NCBI RefSeq assembly: GCF_002355595.1
Contig: NZ_AP017422.1
Coordinates: 5,398,823 to 5,462,822, forward strand
Length of the DNA: 64,000 nucleotides
Source: Filimonas lacunae
GTDB lineage: Bacteria; Bacteroidota; Bacteroidia; Chitinophagales; Chitinophagaceae
Direction: 5' to 3'
Shown: one piece after another, positions 1 through 7,994 of the stretch
How the letters are laid out: each line of letters opens with the position of its first letter
How positions within the stretch are numbered: the first letter of the stretch is position 1
Program-made: the position numbers and the translations under genes
Notes under the pieces: generated by a model
The model's input: the letters and a program-made list of their open reading frames with translations, nothing else
What the model was told of the DNA's origin: nothing
Database searches by the model: none

Positions 1-844
1 CTATTCTATCTGCCATACGCCCGAGCACAGAACCCAATAACAAACCCGGTATGCCATACCCTAGAAGCGCCAATCCAATCTCGCGCTCATTTAAATGAAA
101 ATAGTGATAGAAATAAACCCCTAACCAGGCAAACACCCCGCTATGAAACAATCCATTCTCAAAAACGAAAAAGTAAGTACCCCTTGCTCTTGACGTGGAT
201 AGTATTTCTCTGAAAGTGGCTACCAGGGAGGTTTGTTGCGAAAGGCGGGGCACCTGCAGAAAAATGCGACGCCGGTAATACACATTCAACAACAATACCA
301 TACACCCGGCAAATGCAACAACCACAAACAACACTCTCCATCCCACTACACCAGCCAACAACGCCCCGGTACTAGAGCCTAAAGCCGTTCCTCCTGCCAT
401 ACAACCAAAGAACACACCTAACGCATATCCCCTTTCTTTATAAGGAAAGCGATCGCTGATCCAGCTAATGGTGGTAGGCGCTATACCGGCAGCACTGATG
501 CCCGTTAACAGCCGTAACAAAATCATTTGATGCGCATTTGCTACCCATGCCGTACTAAAAGTAAAAACAACAAACAGGGATAAAGAAAACGCTATGATAG
601 CAAACCTGCCATAACGATCGCTCAACGGAGCATACACAAGTGTAAACAAACCATATCCTAATAAATAAACAGGCTCTATAAAACTCATTCGCCGGACAGA
701 GGTGTGAAAAAAATCTGCCAGTTCCGGCAATAAAGGAGCCACCATAAAACCCTGAAAGAAAACAAGGAAAGTGGCAAGCGACACCAGCACCACCTCCCCC
801 TTTGTGGCCCTGGCAGGCTGAATAGCTATTGATGGGTTACTCAT
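1..844 (-). CDS. MFS transporter, N-terminal part (runs off left edge)
   Basis: Major facilitator superfamily permease; about 281 residues are visible and no stop is reached before the window edge. I translated it from the ATG at 844, after which a short polar N-terminus leads into a series of hydrophobic helices. The loop after helix 2 reads PLSDRYGR, the D-R-x-G-R signature of MFS loop 2-3. A second copy of the motif, LGRMADR, appears at the edge, where the loop 8-9 repeat of a 12-helix MFS should be. The substrate cannot be told from sequence; a drug or metabolite exporter of the DHA1 type is the likeliest class (inference). It lies 25 bp downstream of the GNAT gene on the same strand and may be co-transcribed with it. 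Confidence 0.85.
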   Translation of the reverse strand, partial: MSNPSIAIQPARATKGEVVLVSLATFLVFFQGFMVAPLLPELADFFHTSVRRMSFIEPVYLLGYGLFTLVYAPLSDRYGRFAIIAFSLSLFVVFTFSTAWVANAHQMILLRLLTGISAAGIAPTTISWISDRFPYKERGYALGVFFGCMAGGTALGSSTGALLAGVVGWRVLFVVVAFAGCMVLLLNVYYRRRIFLQVPRLSQQTSLVATFREILSTSRARGTYFFVFENGLFHSGVFAWLGVYFYHYFHLNEREIGLALLGYGIPGLLLGSVLGRMADRI

Positions 845-869
845 ATCTGATACTAAATTGCAGGTATGT

Positions 870-1388
870 TTATGCTTGTTTAATCAGGTAAACAGATGGT
901 AATAACAACTCATCCGGAGCGGCTGCTTCTTCCTGTTGGCGAAAACCTTGCGATTCAAAAAAAGCGATCAGTGGATTTTCGGCATATTCATGCATCCAGA
1001 TGGCTTCATAGGATTTGCAAACAGCACAGCACTTATCCCATAACGATTGCCTTACCATTTCGTTGGCACATGCATTCAGTATTCCAAAATCAGCAATTCT
1101 TACTACACGCTTTTGAGCGAGCATTTCTGGTCTTTCTCCTTTAGAAGTAATCCTGGCAAAGCCTGTAGGCTTATCATTCACATACACCACCAGCCATTGA
1201 TTAGACAGGTTGTTCACCTCATCAATCAACGCCTGCTTGCTATACTTTGCAGCGAGGTACTTGTCTGTTTTTTGTGGAGATAACAGGGAAGCAAACTTTT
1301 CCCGGGTAATGGTTTGCGCAAGTTCCAGCAATGCCTTCACACCTTGCTCTGAGGCCACTACAAATTGAGTAACAATTTTTGAGTCCAT
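870..1388 (-). CDS. GNAT-family N-acetyltransferase
   Basis: 172-residue protein with the layout of a GNAT acetyltransferase. A strand around residues 64-80 (WLVVYVNDKPTGFARI) is followed by a strand-loop-helix near 93-118 and a C-terminal segment NPLIAFFESQGF, which matches the family's closing helix and beta-bulge. The usual acetyl-CoA pyrophosphate loop (Q/R-x-x-G-x-G/A) is not obvious: the equivalent stretch reads ILNACANEMVRQSL. Activity is therefore plausible but unproven. The gene lies directly downstream of the MocR regulator on the same strand, with its own promoter and a dyad in the 80-bp gap. The acceptor substrate is unknown. Confidence 0.75.
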   Translation of the reverse strand: MDSKIVTQFVVASEQGVKALLELAQTITREKFASLLSPQKTDKYLAAKYSKQALIDEVNNLSNQWLVVYVNDKPTGFARITSKGERPEMLAQKRVVRIADFGILNACANEMVRQSLWDKCCAVCKSYEAIWMHEYAENPLIAFFESQGFRQQEEAAAPDELLLPSVYLIKQA

Positions 1389-1390
1389 TA

Positions 1391-1414
1391 TTTTGTGTTA
1401 ATACACCAAAATTA
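1391..1414 (-). promoter_or_regulatory. Promoter -7 box and overlapping dyad of the GNAT gene
   Basis: On the minus strand TAATTTTG (1407-1414) is an exact match to the Bacteroidota -7 element TAnnTTTG. Immediately downstream is a dyad with 8-bp arms, TTTTGTGT (1391-1398) and ACACCAAA (1403-1410), matching at 7 of 8 positions with spacer TAAT. It sits 2 bp before the start codon, so a bound protein would block transcription initiation. A small GGAGC-C-GCTCC palindrome (1415-1425) abuts the upstream side of the -7 box. Confidence 0.5.
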
Positions 1415-1468
1415 GGAGCCGCTCCCACCACGGCTTGGGTACACATCTTTTAAAACTAACCAGTACAG

Positions 1469-2875
1469 TTAACGGGAAGCCCATGCCCCCGCCAACTCCA
1501 GCGCTTTTATCTTGGCAGCAGCGTATTTATCAGCAAATACAATCCGGAAACATCTTTCAAACATCCCGGAAAAAGAGAAGGTATAACCGGGCGTAAACTT
1601 CACCCCTATTTTCTCGCAGTGTTTATAAAAGCCATCCATATCTATATTATCCGGCATTTGCACCCAGATATTGTAACCACCGGCAGGTAGCACCACCCGT
1701 GTTGCGGCAGGAAAATACGTAGACAAAAGCTGTAAGGTAAAGTGGGCGTTTGTAGCAAGCTGTGTTCTGAAAGCCCGGATGTGACGGGCATAACTATTGG
1801 AAGACAATAAATGATTTACGGTTTCCTGGTAAACAGGAGAAACAGAACTCCCCATCGAGAACCTGATCTGCTCGGCCTGTTTAAAAAATTTACCTGCCGA
1901 CAACCACCCCAAACGAATACCCGGCGCCAGCGTTTTTGCGTAGGATGCTATAGTTAGCACCAGTCCGCTTTCATCAAAGCTTTTGAGTGTGACCGGTCGC
2001 TTGCTGTTAAAATGAAGATCGCCATAAATATCATTCTCTATCACAGCTACATCATGTTGCTGTATAATAGCAACCAATTCTTTCTTTTGTTCATCGGCCA
2101 GCAACGCACCTGTGGGATTATGAAAGTTCGGCGTAATAACCAGTGCTTTGATCTTCTTTTTTGCACAGGCTTTTTTGAAAAAATGTATATCAAATCCACT
2201 CGTACTATCTACAGGCACTTCAATCACCTTAAGTCCCAACACCCTTATCACCTCTAATACAGAAAACACGCAGGGACTTTCTACTGCTATAATATCCCCG
2301 GCCTTGCAAATGGCAGCCAGTGCAATATGCAGCGCCTGTAAGGCTCCATCTGTAATTAATAACTCCTGTGGATGAATACGGGTTTGATAGCTGGCTGCAT
2401 GCTTTATAATATTAGCTTTTAATTCTTCCGAACCGCTGGTAGGATAGTACCTCAACAAGGCCACTCCGTTTTCCCGGATAACCTGTTGCATGGTTCGTAA
2501 CAATAGCTTCTGAGAAATGATCAGATCGCCCGGCATAGCCACATTAAACTCGGCTATCTTCTTTTTCCCCCGCGAAGAAGTGGTCAACTCTACATGGCGT
2601 TCAAAAGTAGCATCGCGCACCACCAACGGAAGTGAGGTGACATTTTCTTCGGGTTTATGAAGCAGCGAAGCCACATAATACCCCGATTTAGGAATACTTA
2701 CCACCAGACCTGTTGCCATTAAATGCTCATAGCCACTTTGTATGGTATTCACGCTTGTTTGGTACTGCTTTTTCAGCTCCCGCACAGAAGGCAGTTTGTG
2801 ACCTGGCTTATATACCCCGTTAAGGATATTTTGCTCGATGTCTGAGGTAAAGACTTCAAATTTATATACTCTCAC
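1469..2875 (-). CDS. MocR-type PLP-dependent transcriptional regulator (GntR family)
   Basis: 468-residue fusion of a GntR winged helix (about residues 5-72, with LPSVRELKKQYQTS as the recognition region) to a fold-type I aminotransferase domain (about 108-460). Visible PLP-site features are NFHNPTG (250-256), the ENDIYGD motif (280-286) and SYAK with the Schiff-base lysine at K314, followed by R321. MocR/PdxR proteins sense PLP or amino-group ligands and switch neighbouring genes; many control vitamin B6 or amino-acid genes, but no B6 gene is adjacent here. The likely target is itself and perhaps the GNAT/MFS genes downstream (inference from position). It is divergent from the HD hydrolase gene. 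A nested dyad lies over its predicted transcription start. Confidence 0.92.
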   Translation of the reverse strand: MRVYKFEVFTSDIEQNILNGVYKPGHKLPSVRELKKQYQTSVNTIQSGYEHLMATGLVVSIPKSGYYVASLLHKPEENVTSLPLVVRDATFERHVELTTSSRGKKKIAEFNVAMPGDLIISQKLLLRTMQQVIRENGVALLRYYPTSGSEELKANIIKHAASYQTRIHPQELLITDGALQALHIALAAICKAGDIIAVESPCVFSVLEVIRVLGLKVIEVPVDSTSGFDIHFFKKACAKKKIKALVITPNFHNPTGALLADEQKKELVAIIQQHDVAVIENDIYGDLHFNSKRPVTLKSFDESGLVLTIASYAKTLAPGIRLGWLSAGKFFKQAEQIRFSMGSSVSPVYQETVNHLLSSNSYARHIRAFRTQLATNAHFTLQLLSTYFPAATRVVLPAGGYNIWVQMPDNIDMDGFYKHCEKIGVKFTPGYTFSFSGMFERCFRIVFADKYAAAKIKALELAGAWASR

Positions 2876-2884
2876 AACTATACC

Positions 2885-2920
2885 GGATACATTTCAACAA
2901 CACCGTTGTATCCAAAAATA
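2885..2920 (-). promoter_or_regulatory. MocR promoter and nested operator-like dyad
   Basis: Minus-strand TATTTTTG (2913-2920) fits TAnnTTTG. Directly downstream is a dyad with perfect 7-bp arms, GGATACA (2885-2891) and TGTATCC (2907-2913). Nested in it is ACAAC-ACC-GTTGT (2897-2909). The structure covers the predicted transcription start and the 5' leader of the MocR gene and is a good candidate for an autoregulatory site (inference). Confidence 0.5.
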
Positions 2921-3000
2921 AGGAATAATGAGAAGGTACATCAGGGCCACCAAACACTACGCAACACCATTGCGCACCTCTTCTTTTATTTTGTACACGA

Positions 3001-3537
3001 ATGATGAATAAAGTATTAGAACAGATAAAAAACTTTGCCGATCAGGCACATGGTACCCAGCAAAGAAAGTTTACAGCAGAACGTTATATAGTACATCCTA
3101 TACGGGTAATGGAAATATGCAGAGAGTATACATCAGAGCTGCCCGTGCTGGCAGCCGCGCTGCTACATGATGTATTGGAAGACACCCCTGTAACCGAACA
3201 AATGATTCAGGAATTTCTGCTAACGGTACTATCCCCGGCAGACACTGGCAAAACCATGCAACTGGTAATAGACCTAACCGATGTGTATGTAAAAAATAGC
3301 TACCCGCATTGGAAAAGACGGAAAAGAAAAGAACACGAATGCCTGCGCATGGAAAAAACCTGCGCTGACGCACAGACCATTAAATATGCCGACATACTGG
3401 ACAACGGTATGGAGATTATGCTACAGGAGACCGATTTTGCCGAAGTGTATTTGCGGGAATCCAGGCAGCTATTAAAACACATCCCTAAAGGGCATCCTCA
3501 ACTGTATGCAAGAGTACTGGCAGCAATCCATCCTTAA
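3001..3537 (+). CDS. Stand-alone HD-domain ppGpp hydrolase-like protein (Mesh1/SAH type)
   Basis: 178 residues, all of it an HD phosphohydrolase domain of the RelA/SpoT hydrolase type. Visible motifs are AHGTQQRKF (16-24), a metal-ligand HP at 32-33, LLHDVLEDT with H56, D57, E60 and D61, and a late KYADILDN with D131, equivalent to the K-x-A-D-x-x-x-N segment of SpoT. Length and motif spacing match small alarmone hydrolases (Mesh1, about 179 residues), which lack the synthetase, TGS and ACT domains. Predicted role: Mn-dependent hydrolysis of (p)ppGpp or, as shown for Mesh1, of NADPH 2'-phosphate. A near-consensus -7 element (TTATTTTG) ends about 7 bp before the start codon. Confidence 0.82.
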   Translation: MMNKVLEQIKNFADQAHGTQQRKFTAERYIVHPIRVMEICREYTSELPVLAAALLHDVLEDTPVTEQMIQEFLLTVLSPADTGKTMQLVIDLTDVYVKNSYPHWKRRKRKEHECLRMEKTCADAQTIKYADILDNGMEIMLQETDFAEVYLRESRQLLKHIPKGHPQLYARVLAAIHP

Positions 3538-3600
3538 CCCAGGTTCTCACCCTGCAACACTCAATCCCAGCCTGCCTTTTTCACATATGCGAAAATAAAA

Positions 3601-3625
3601 AGCCGTATACATGACATATACGGCT
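3601..3625 (-). terminator. Terminator of the subtilase gene
   Basis: A perfect 9-bp stem, AGCCGTATA (3601-3609) with TATACGGCT (3617-3625), has a 7-nt loop. On the minus strand it is followed by TTTTATTTT. It lies about 20 bp past the subtilase stop and could also stop transcripts from the convergent HD gene. Confidence 0.75.
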
Positions 3626-3646
3626 TCTCTGTAAATAAAGTTATTA

Positions 3647-5230
3647 CTACATACCTGCTGCCATTTTAAGCGCATAGTAAGCATTTACAACACCACCTGT
3701 GCGGCATAAGTCCAGCATAGAAACCATGGCTGGTTCTTCGTTGCCCTCTGCAGCAATAGCTACCGGGTGCTTTACAGGCACAGCCGATTTCAATATAATA
3801 TCTTTTACCTGCACAGCAGTTAAATTAGGATAGTAAGAACGGATTAAAGCGGCTAAACCACTTACCACCGGAGCAGCCATACTGGTGCCATCGTGATAAG
3901 CATATTTAGAACCTGGTACAGAAGAATAGATAGCCACTCCCGGCGCAAACACGTCTACCGTATTTTTACCATAGTTAGAAAAAGAAGCTACCAGATTTTC
4001 GTCATCTGCCATACCAGATGCGCCTACCTCTATCCAGGCGTTGGCAACAGTGCCATCTAAAAACTCGCGACGTGGGTAAAATACATTGATGCTGTCAATG
4101 TTTTCGCCATCATTACCCGCGGCATGGATAAATAAAATATCTTTTGACAATGCATATTTCACGGCATCATCCACTTCTTTCTTATCAGGTGAATAAGGCT
4201 TACCAAAGCTCATGTTAATGACTTTTGCGCCATTATCTGCTGCATAACGGATAGCGTTGGCAATATCTTTATCTCTTTCATCACCGTTAGGCACTGCTCT
4301 TACAGCCATAATCTGTACCTGATCGTCAATGCCATCTATACCCAAACCGTTATGACGGATACCACCTATAATACCAGCTACGTGTGTACCATGATCTGCA
4401 TCGGGCCCACACACATCACTGCTACCATAGTAACGCTGCGTAACATTGTTATAATCGTCGCCTACCACAGGGCGGCTATCGTAGGATAAATTCAATTGAT
4501 AATCTACTAGTTCTTTAAAATGATCTAAAGCACCCTGAATTTCTCTTTCTTTGAAAGTAGCCACATCCGGATAACGTTCCAGCTGTTGTTCCAGTATACC
4601 TTTAATGCGCGCTTCCGCACCATTGGTGGCTTTGTAAGCTTTTAAATCAGCCAGCGTAACAGGGGTTTTGCCTATATGTGCCACTAACGAATCCAGCACA
4701 GTAGCAAATTGAGTAACACCTTTCAGTTGTTGCTCTGCCTGTAGTAACTGCCTGTCGTATTCGGTGCGTAATTGTTTGTAAGCGCCTAAGCCGGTAGTAT
4801 CTTCCGGAACGCTGTTCAGGCTGCCAAAGCGGGCCTGTTGCTTACGTATAATGCGGGTAAGTTCCAGGTTATCGTATACTACATTGCCTTTGTCACTGCC
4901 AATAAAACTCCAGCCATTGATATCGTCTGCATAATGATTACGATCGTCGTCTTTATTGTTACCGGCTTTTTCTTTGGCGTTGATCCAGAGAACCGACTTC
5001 AAATCTTCATGGGCAGTATCTACCCCGCTATCTATTACTGCTACAATTACTTTAGTGCCTTTTTTGTTTTTCAGCAATTCATTGTAGGCCCTTTCTGTGC
5101 TAATGCCAAAAACCGAGTCCTTTTGTAAATCAAGGTTTTGCCAATTAGGCATCTGGGCGTGGGCTATTGTAAGTGTGCCACATATAGCTAGCAACACATT
5201 CCATTTTTTCATTCTCAACCTGCTTTTCAT
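3647..5230 (-). CDS. Secreted S8 family serine peptidase (subtilase)
   Basis: 527 residues with an N-terminal signal peptide (basic MKSRLRMKKW, hydrophobic core, AHA-Q cleavage region near 25). Catalytic triad: Asp67 in AVIDSG, His280 in DHGTHVAG, Ser450 in DGTSMAAP; the oxyanion Asn is N373 in AAGNDG. The gap between Asp and His is about 210 residues, far longer than in subtilisin, and holds a charged, Gln-rich stretch (about 130-240) that looks helical. There is no obvious propeptide domain and no C-terminal sorting domain, so it is probably periplasmic or outside by another route. The start could instead be Met7 (5212). It stands alone, downstream of the NDH-2 gene on the same strand. Confidence 0.93.
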   Translation of the reverse strand: MKSRLRMKKWNVLLAICGTLTIAHAQMPNWQNLDLQKDSVFGISTERAYNELLKNKKGTKVIVAVIDSGVDTAHEDLKSVLWINAKEKAGNNKDDDRNHYADDINGWSFIGSDKGNVVYDNLELTRIIRKQQARFGSLNSVPEDTTGLGAYKQLRTEYDRQLLQAEQQLKGVTQFATVLDSLVAHIGKTPVTLADLKAYKATNGAEARIKGILEQQLERYPDVATFKEREIQGALDHFKELVDYQLNLSYDSRPVVGDDYNNVTQRYYGSSDVCGPDADHGTHVAGIIGGIRHNGLGIDGIDDQVQIMAVRAVPNGDERDKDIANAIRYAADNGAKVINMSFGKPYSPDKKEVDDAVKYALSKDILFIHAAGNDGENIDSINVFYPRREFLDGTVANAWIEVGASGMADDENLVASFSNYGKNTVDVFAPGVAIYSSVPGSKYAYHDGTSMAAPVVSGLAALIRSYYPNLTAVQVKDIILKSAVPVKHPVAIAAEGNEEPAMVSMLDLCRTGGVVNAYYALKMAAGM

Positions 5231-5319
5231 TTAAAATAAGGGTACTTACGAAAAGTTCCGTTTTACAAATATGATAGTATTTTTCGCGAGATGAAGATAA
5301 GGAGGGAAATTTTAACGAT

Positions 5320-6600
5320 TCATTCCTGCTTTGTACCGGCGGCCCAATCGTTTTTAGGCCTTATGATAAGGCGCAAATTGGGGTCGTTACTGATAAAACT
5401 CCATATCCAGTTATTCAGCAGCTTTAACTTATTACGAAAACCAGCAATAGGAAGAATATGAATGAACAACCATATCAACCATGCAAAAAAGCCTTTTAAG
5501 AACACATTTTTTGATAAATCAACCACCGCTTTATTTTTGGAGATGATAGCCATGCTGCCTTTATCATTGTAAATAAATGGCTTCATAGGCTGGCCTTTTT
5601 GCTCGCGGGCCAGGTTTTGCGCCAGCAATTGACCGTGCTGTATGGCTACCTGCGCCAGCTGCGGATGCCCATTGGGAAAAGCCGTGTCGGTTGTTTGCAA
5701 AGCCACGTCACCGATGGCGTAGATGTTAGTAGTGCCATTCACCTTATTAAAAGCATCTACCATAATACGCCGCCCCTTGCCAATGCTTTCTTTGGGCAGC
5801 CCTGGCGCTTCGCAGGCTATTACACCCGACGCCCATATAAGTGAATAGGTAGGAATAGTAGTGCCATCACCAAACACAACTTCATCATTCACATAATCTT
5901 TTACACTGCTGTTCAGCTTTACTTTCACCCCCATACTATCCAGTACGTTATAGGCTTCAGATTGCGACTTCCTGCTCATAGGCCCCAACAACACAGGCAA
6001 CATATCTACCAGGTATATGTTGGCGCGGCGGGCAGCGGGCAAATCGGGATAATCTTTTTTAACAATATGCTTACCCATATAAGCCATCATTCCCGCCAGC
6101 TCAACCCCGGTAGGGCCACCGCCGGCTATAACAATATTTAACAGTTTTTCTTTTTCATGTTTATCATTGGTAAGGGCTGCTTTCTCTAACACCTGCAGTA
6201 AATGGTTGCGCAAATCCAGGGCGTTGTTAATCGTTTTCATAGGAATGGCGTGCTTCTGTACGTTTTGCATGCCAAAGTAATTGGTTTCGGTGCCCAGGGC
6301 CAGCACCAGCTTATCGTATGTTACTTCGCCCGATGTAGTGATGATTTTATTTTCGTCCTGCACCACCTGTAACAAAGCGCCATAATGAAAGCGCAGGTTC
6401 TTTTTATGTTGAAACAGTTTACGGAACGGATAGCTGATATTACTGGCTTCAATAAAAGAAGTAGCCACCTGGTAAATTAATGGCGGGAAGAAATGATAAT
6501 TATTTTTATCAACCAGTACCACCTGTGTATGCTCGTTATCGGCCAGCTTTTTGGCCATATTAATGCCCGCAAAGCCACCTCCCACAATTACAATTTTCAT
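5320..6600 (-). CDS. Type II NADH dehydrogenase (NDH-2-like FAD oxidoreductase)
   Basis: 426-residue two-dinucleotide-fold flavoprotein. FAD-binding GGGFAG is at 7-12, close to the N-terminus. A second Rossmann motif IAGGGPTGVELAG (about 158-170) binds NAD(P)H, and YAIGDVA near 300 is the ATG-type motif contacting FAD. The C-terminal 60 residues contain a hydrophobic stretch (FFAWLIWLFIHILPIAGF), as in the membrane-attaching tail of NDH-2. Predicted reaction: electron transfer from NADH to menaquinone without proton pumping. No respiratory genes are adjacent. Ferredoxin or sulfide-quinone reductase-like roles are less likely, given the paired GxGxxG sites and the tail. Confidence 0.9.
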   Translation of the reverse strand: MKIVIVGGGFAGINMAKKLADNEHTQVVLVDKNNYHFFPPLIYQVATSFIEASNISYPFRKLFQHKKNLRFHYGALLQVVQDENKIITTSGEVTYDKLVLALGTETNYFGMQNVQKHAIPMKTINNALDLRNHLLQVLEKAALTNDKHEKEKLLNIVIAGGGPTGVELAGMMAYMGKHIVKKDYPDLPAARRANIYLVDMLPVLLGPMSRKSQSEAYNVLDSMGVKVKLNSSVKDYVNDEVVFGDGTTIPTYSLIWASGVIACEAPGLPKESIGKGRRIMVDAFNKVNGTTNIYAIGDVALQTTDTAFPNGHPQLAQVAIQHGQLLAQNLAREQKGQPMKPFIYNDKGSMAIISKNKAVVDLSKNVFLKGFFAWLIWLFIHILPIAGFRNKLKLLNNWIWSFISNDPNLRLIIRPKNDWAAGTKQE

Positions 6601-6715
6601 AGTGTATATTTAAGCTACGGTTAAAACTTACTATGTCGGCTGCAATTCCTTTGCCAATAACCTTATATACATACAGGGGTATTTTTTCCCTCCTTTTTTT
6701 ATTGTAGTTTGCAGC

Positions 6716-7261
6716 ATGCCTATCAACCAAAACAAGAAGAAACTGCTTATTATTATTGCCACTGTTGTGATAGCAGCAGCCGGCGCTATTCCCATTTATC
6801 GTATTTACAGCACACCACCAGCTTATACAGGTCCTATACCTATGCCTGTACAAACAACTACTTTAAAAGATAGTTCAGTAGTATGGCTGCAAAAAGATAC
6901 CCGCATCACGCCTGTTGATGGATTTCCGCAGAAACGCCAGCTTACCGTAGATGGAGATGCCTTCCTGGATGTGGCAGACGAGCCTACCCCGTTAATCATT
7001 AACACACGCCTGCTACAGCTGACTGTACAAGGCAAAGCTTCTTTTCGTGTAATAGCCTTTTCTAAAGAAGATGGAGAAGAAGTACAGGTGATCAGTGGCA
7101 ATATACTGGTAGATAAAAACTATGAATCGCCCTTTAACGAGCAAGACACACTGCACAACAGCCAGATGGTAATGATTAACAAAACCATTGACCTGATGGA
7201 AAAAGAAAAGTTCGACGCTACGGATTTAACCGCCTGGCGCGCTGTACAACACAAACCATAA
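6716..7261 (+). CDS. FecR-domain membrane protein, orphan
   Basis: 181 residues: a short basic N-terminus, one transmembrane segment (about 9-27), then a beta-rich ectodomain resembling FecR. The FecR landmarks are DSSVVWLQKDTRI (about 52-64), QLTVDGDAFLDVAD (about 75-88) and VQGKASFRVIAFSKEDGEEVQVISG (103-127; compare the V-x-G-T-x-F-x-V core). Usual FecR anti-sigma proteins carry an 80-residue cytoplasmic sigma-binding domain before the membrane helix. That domain is missing here, and no ECF sigma factor is adjacent. The role is therefore unclear: a divergent anti-sigma partner acting in trans, or a repurposed periplasmic beta domain. Confidence 0.65.
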   Translation: MPINQNKKKLLIIIATVVIAAAGAIPIYRIYSTPPAYTGPIPMPVQTTTLKDSSVVWLQKDTRITPVDGFPQKRQLTVDGDAFLDVADEPTPLIINTRLLQLTVQGKASFRVIAFSKEDGEEVQVISGNILVDKNYESPFNEQDTLHNSQMVMINKTIDLMEKEKFDATDLTAWRAVQHKP

Positions 7262-7277
7262 TATCCTCTCTCCAATA

Positions 7278-7329
7278 AAACATCAGACGTTATTACCTAA
7301 AAGCCGTACCTTTGAAACATCAGATGTTT
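7278..7329 (+). promoter_or_regulatory. Promoter and paired operator-like palindromes of the GntR/TauE operon
   Basis: TACCTTTG (7307-7314) is an exact -7 element. Right after it is the perfect palindrome AAACATC-A-GATGTTT (7315-7329). A second, imperfect copy, AAACATCAGACGTTA, lies at 7278-7292, 37 bp upstream start to start. The two copies flank the promoter core, as expected for a GntR/FCD repressor that controls its own operon (inference). Confidence 0.6.
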
Positions 7330-7342
7330 AAATGAAGGTATT

Positions 7343-7987
7343 ATGGCAAAACTTTCTGATAAAGTCATTGCAGCTATACAACGTGATATAGCCAAGGGTA
7401 CGTTTAAAACCGGCGAAAAAATTCCTGCCGAGCCGGAGTTAATGCATTTATATAATGTAGGACGCTCTACGGTACGGGAAGCCGTGAAAACGTTAGCCAT
7501 CAGCGGCATACTAAGTGTAAAGCAAGGCGACGGCACCTATGTAAACGGTGCCATACAACGCGAAACGCTGGATGAGCGCCTGCGTCGCGCCGATGCTGTT
7601 GACATTAACAGCGTGCGTGTGCTGCTGGAAGAAGAAATTGTACGCTTAGCCGCATCACACAAAACTCCGGAAGATATTATTGCTATCAGCCAATGGCTGG
7701 ATAAACGGGCTAAAGCCATTGCGCACGAGCAGGCAAAAGAGTGCGCTGATGCAGATATAGGCTTTCACCTGGCCCTGGCCACCGCTTCGGGCAATGCCGT
7801 ACTGGCCGATTTATACAAAGGCTTTACCGTAGTAATGCGGGAATACTTCGACAAACGCGATGCTACTACGGTTCGTTTTTTTGCGGCGAGCCACGACCTG
7901 CATGTGGAGCTTTTTGAAGCCATTAAAAATGGTAAGCCCCGGCAGGCGGTTTCGGTGGTAAAGCAAATTATAGCTAATAACAAATAG
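7343..7987 (+). CDS. GntR family regulator with FCD domain (FadR subfamily)
   Basis: 214 residues. The N-terminal winged helix (about 5-70) shows IPAEPELMHLYNVGRSTVREA, the classic GntR recognition helix, followed by the wing VKQGDGTYV. The C-terminal all-helical FCD ligand domain (about 85-210) has the metal-site pattern D-x3-H (DADIGFHLAL) and a later His in SHDLHVELFEAI. FCD regulators bind carboxylic acids and usually repress the operon they head. Here it is the first gene, 7 bp ahead of a TauE/SafE permease, which it probably controls. The ligand may be the permease substrate (inference). Confidence 0.92.
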   Translation: MAKLSDKVIAAIQRDIAKGTFKTGEKIPAEPELMHLYNVGRSTVREAVKTLAISGILSVKQGDGTYVNGAIQRETLDERLRRADAVDINSVRVLLEEEIVRLAASHKTPEDIIAISQWLDKRAKAIAHEQAKECADADIGFHLALATASGNAVLADLYKGFTVVMREYFDKRDATTVRFFAASHDLHVELFEAIKNGKPRQAVSVVKQIIANNK

Positions 7988-7994
7988 GTACCCT

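Noticed and set aside
896-1283. Plus-strand frames opposite GNAT
   Set aside because: Antisense to a gene with clear family features; no upstream signal.
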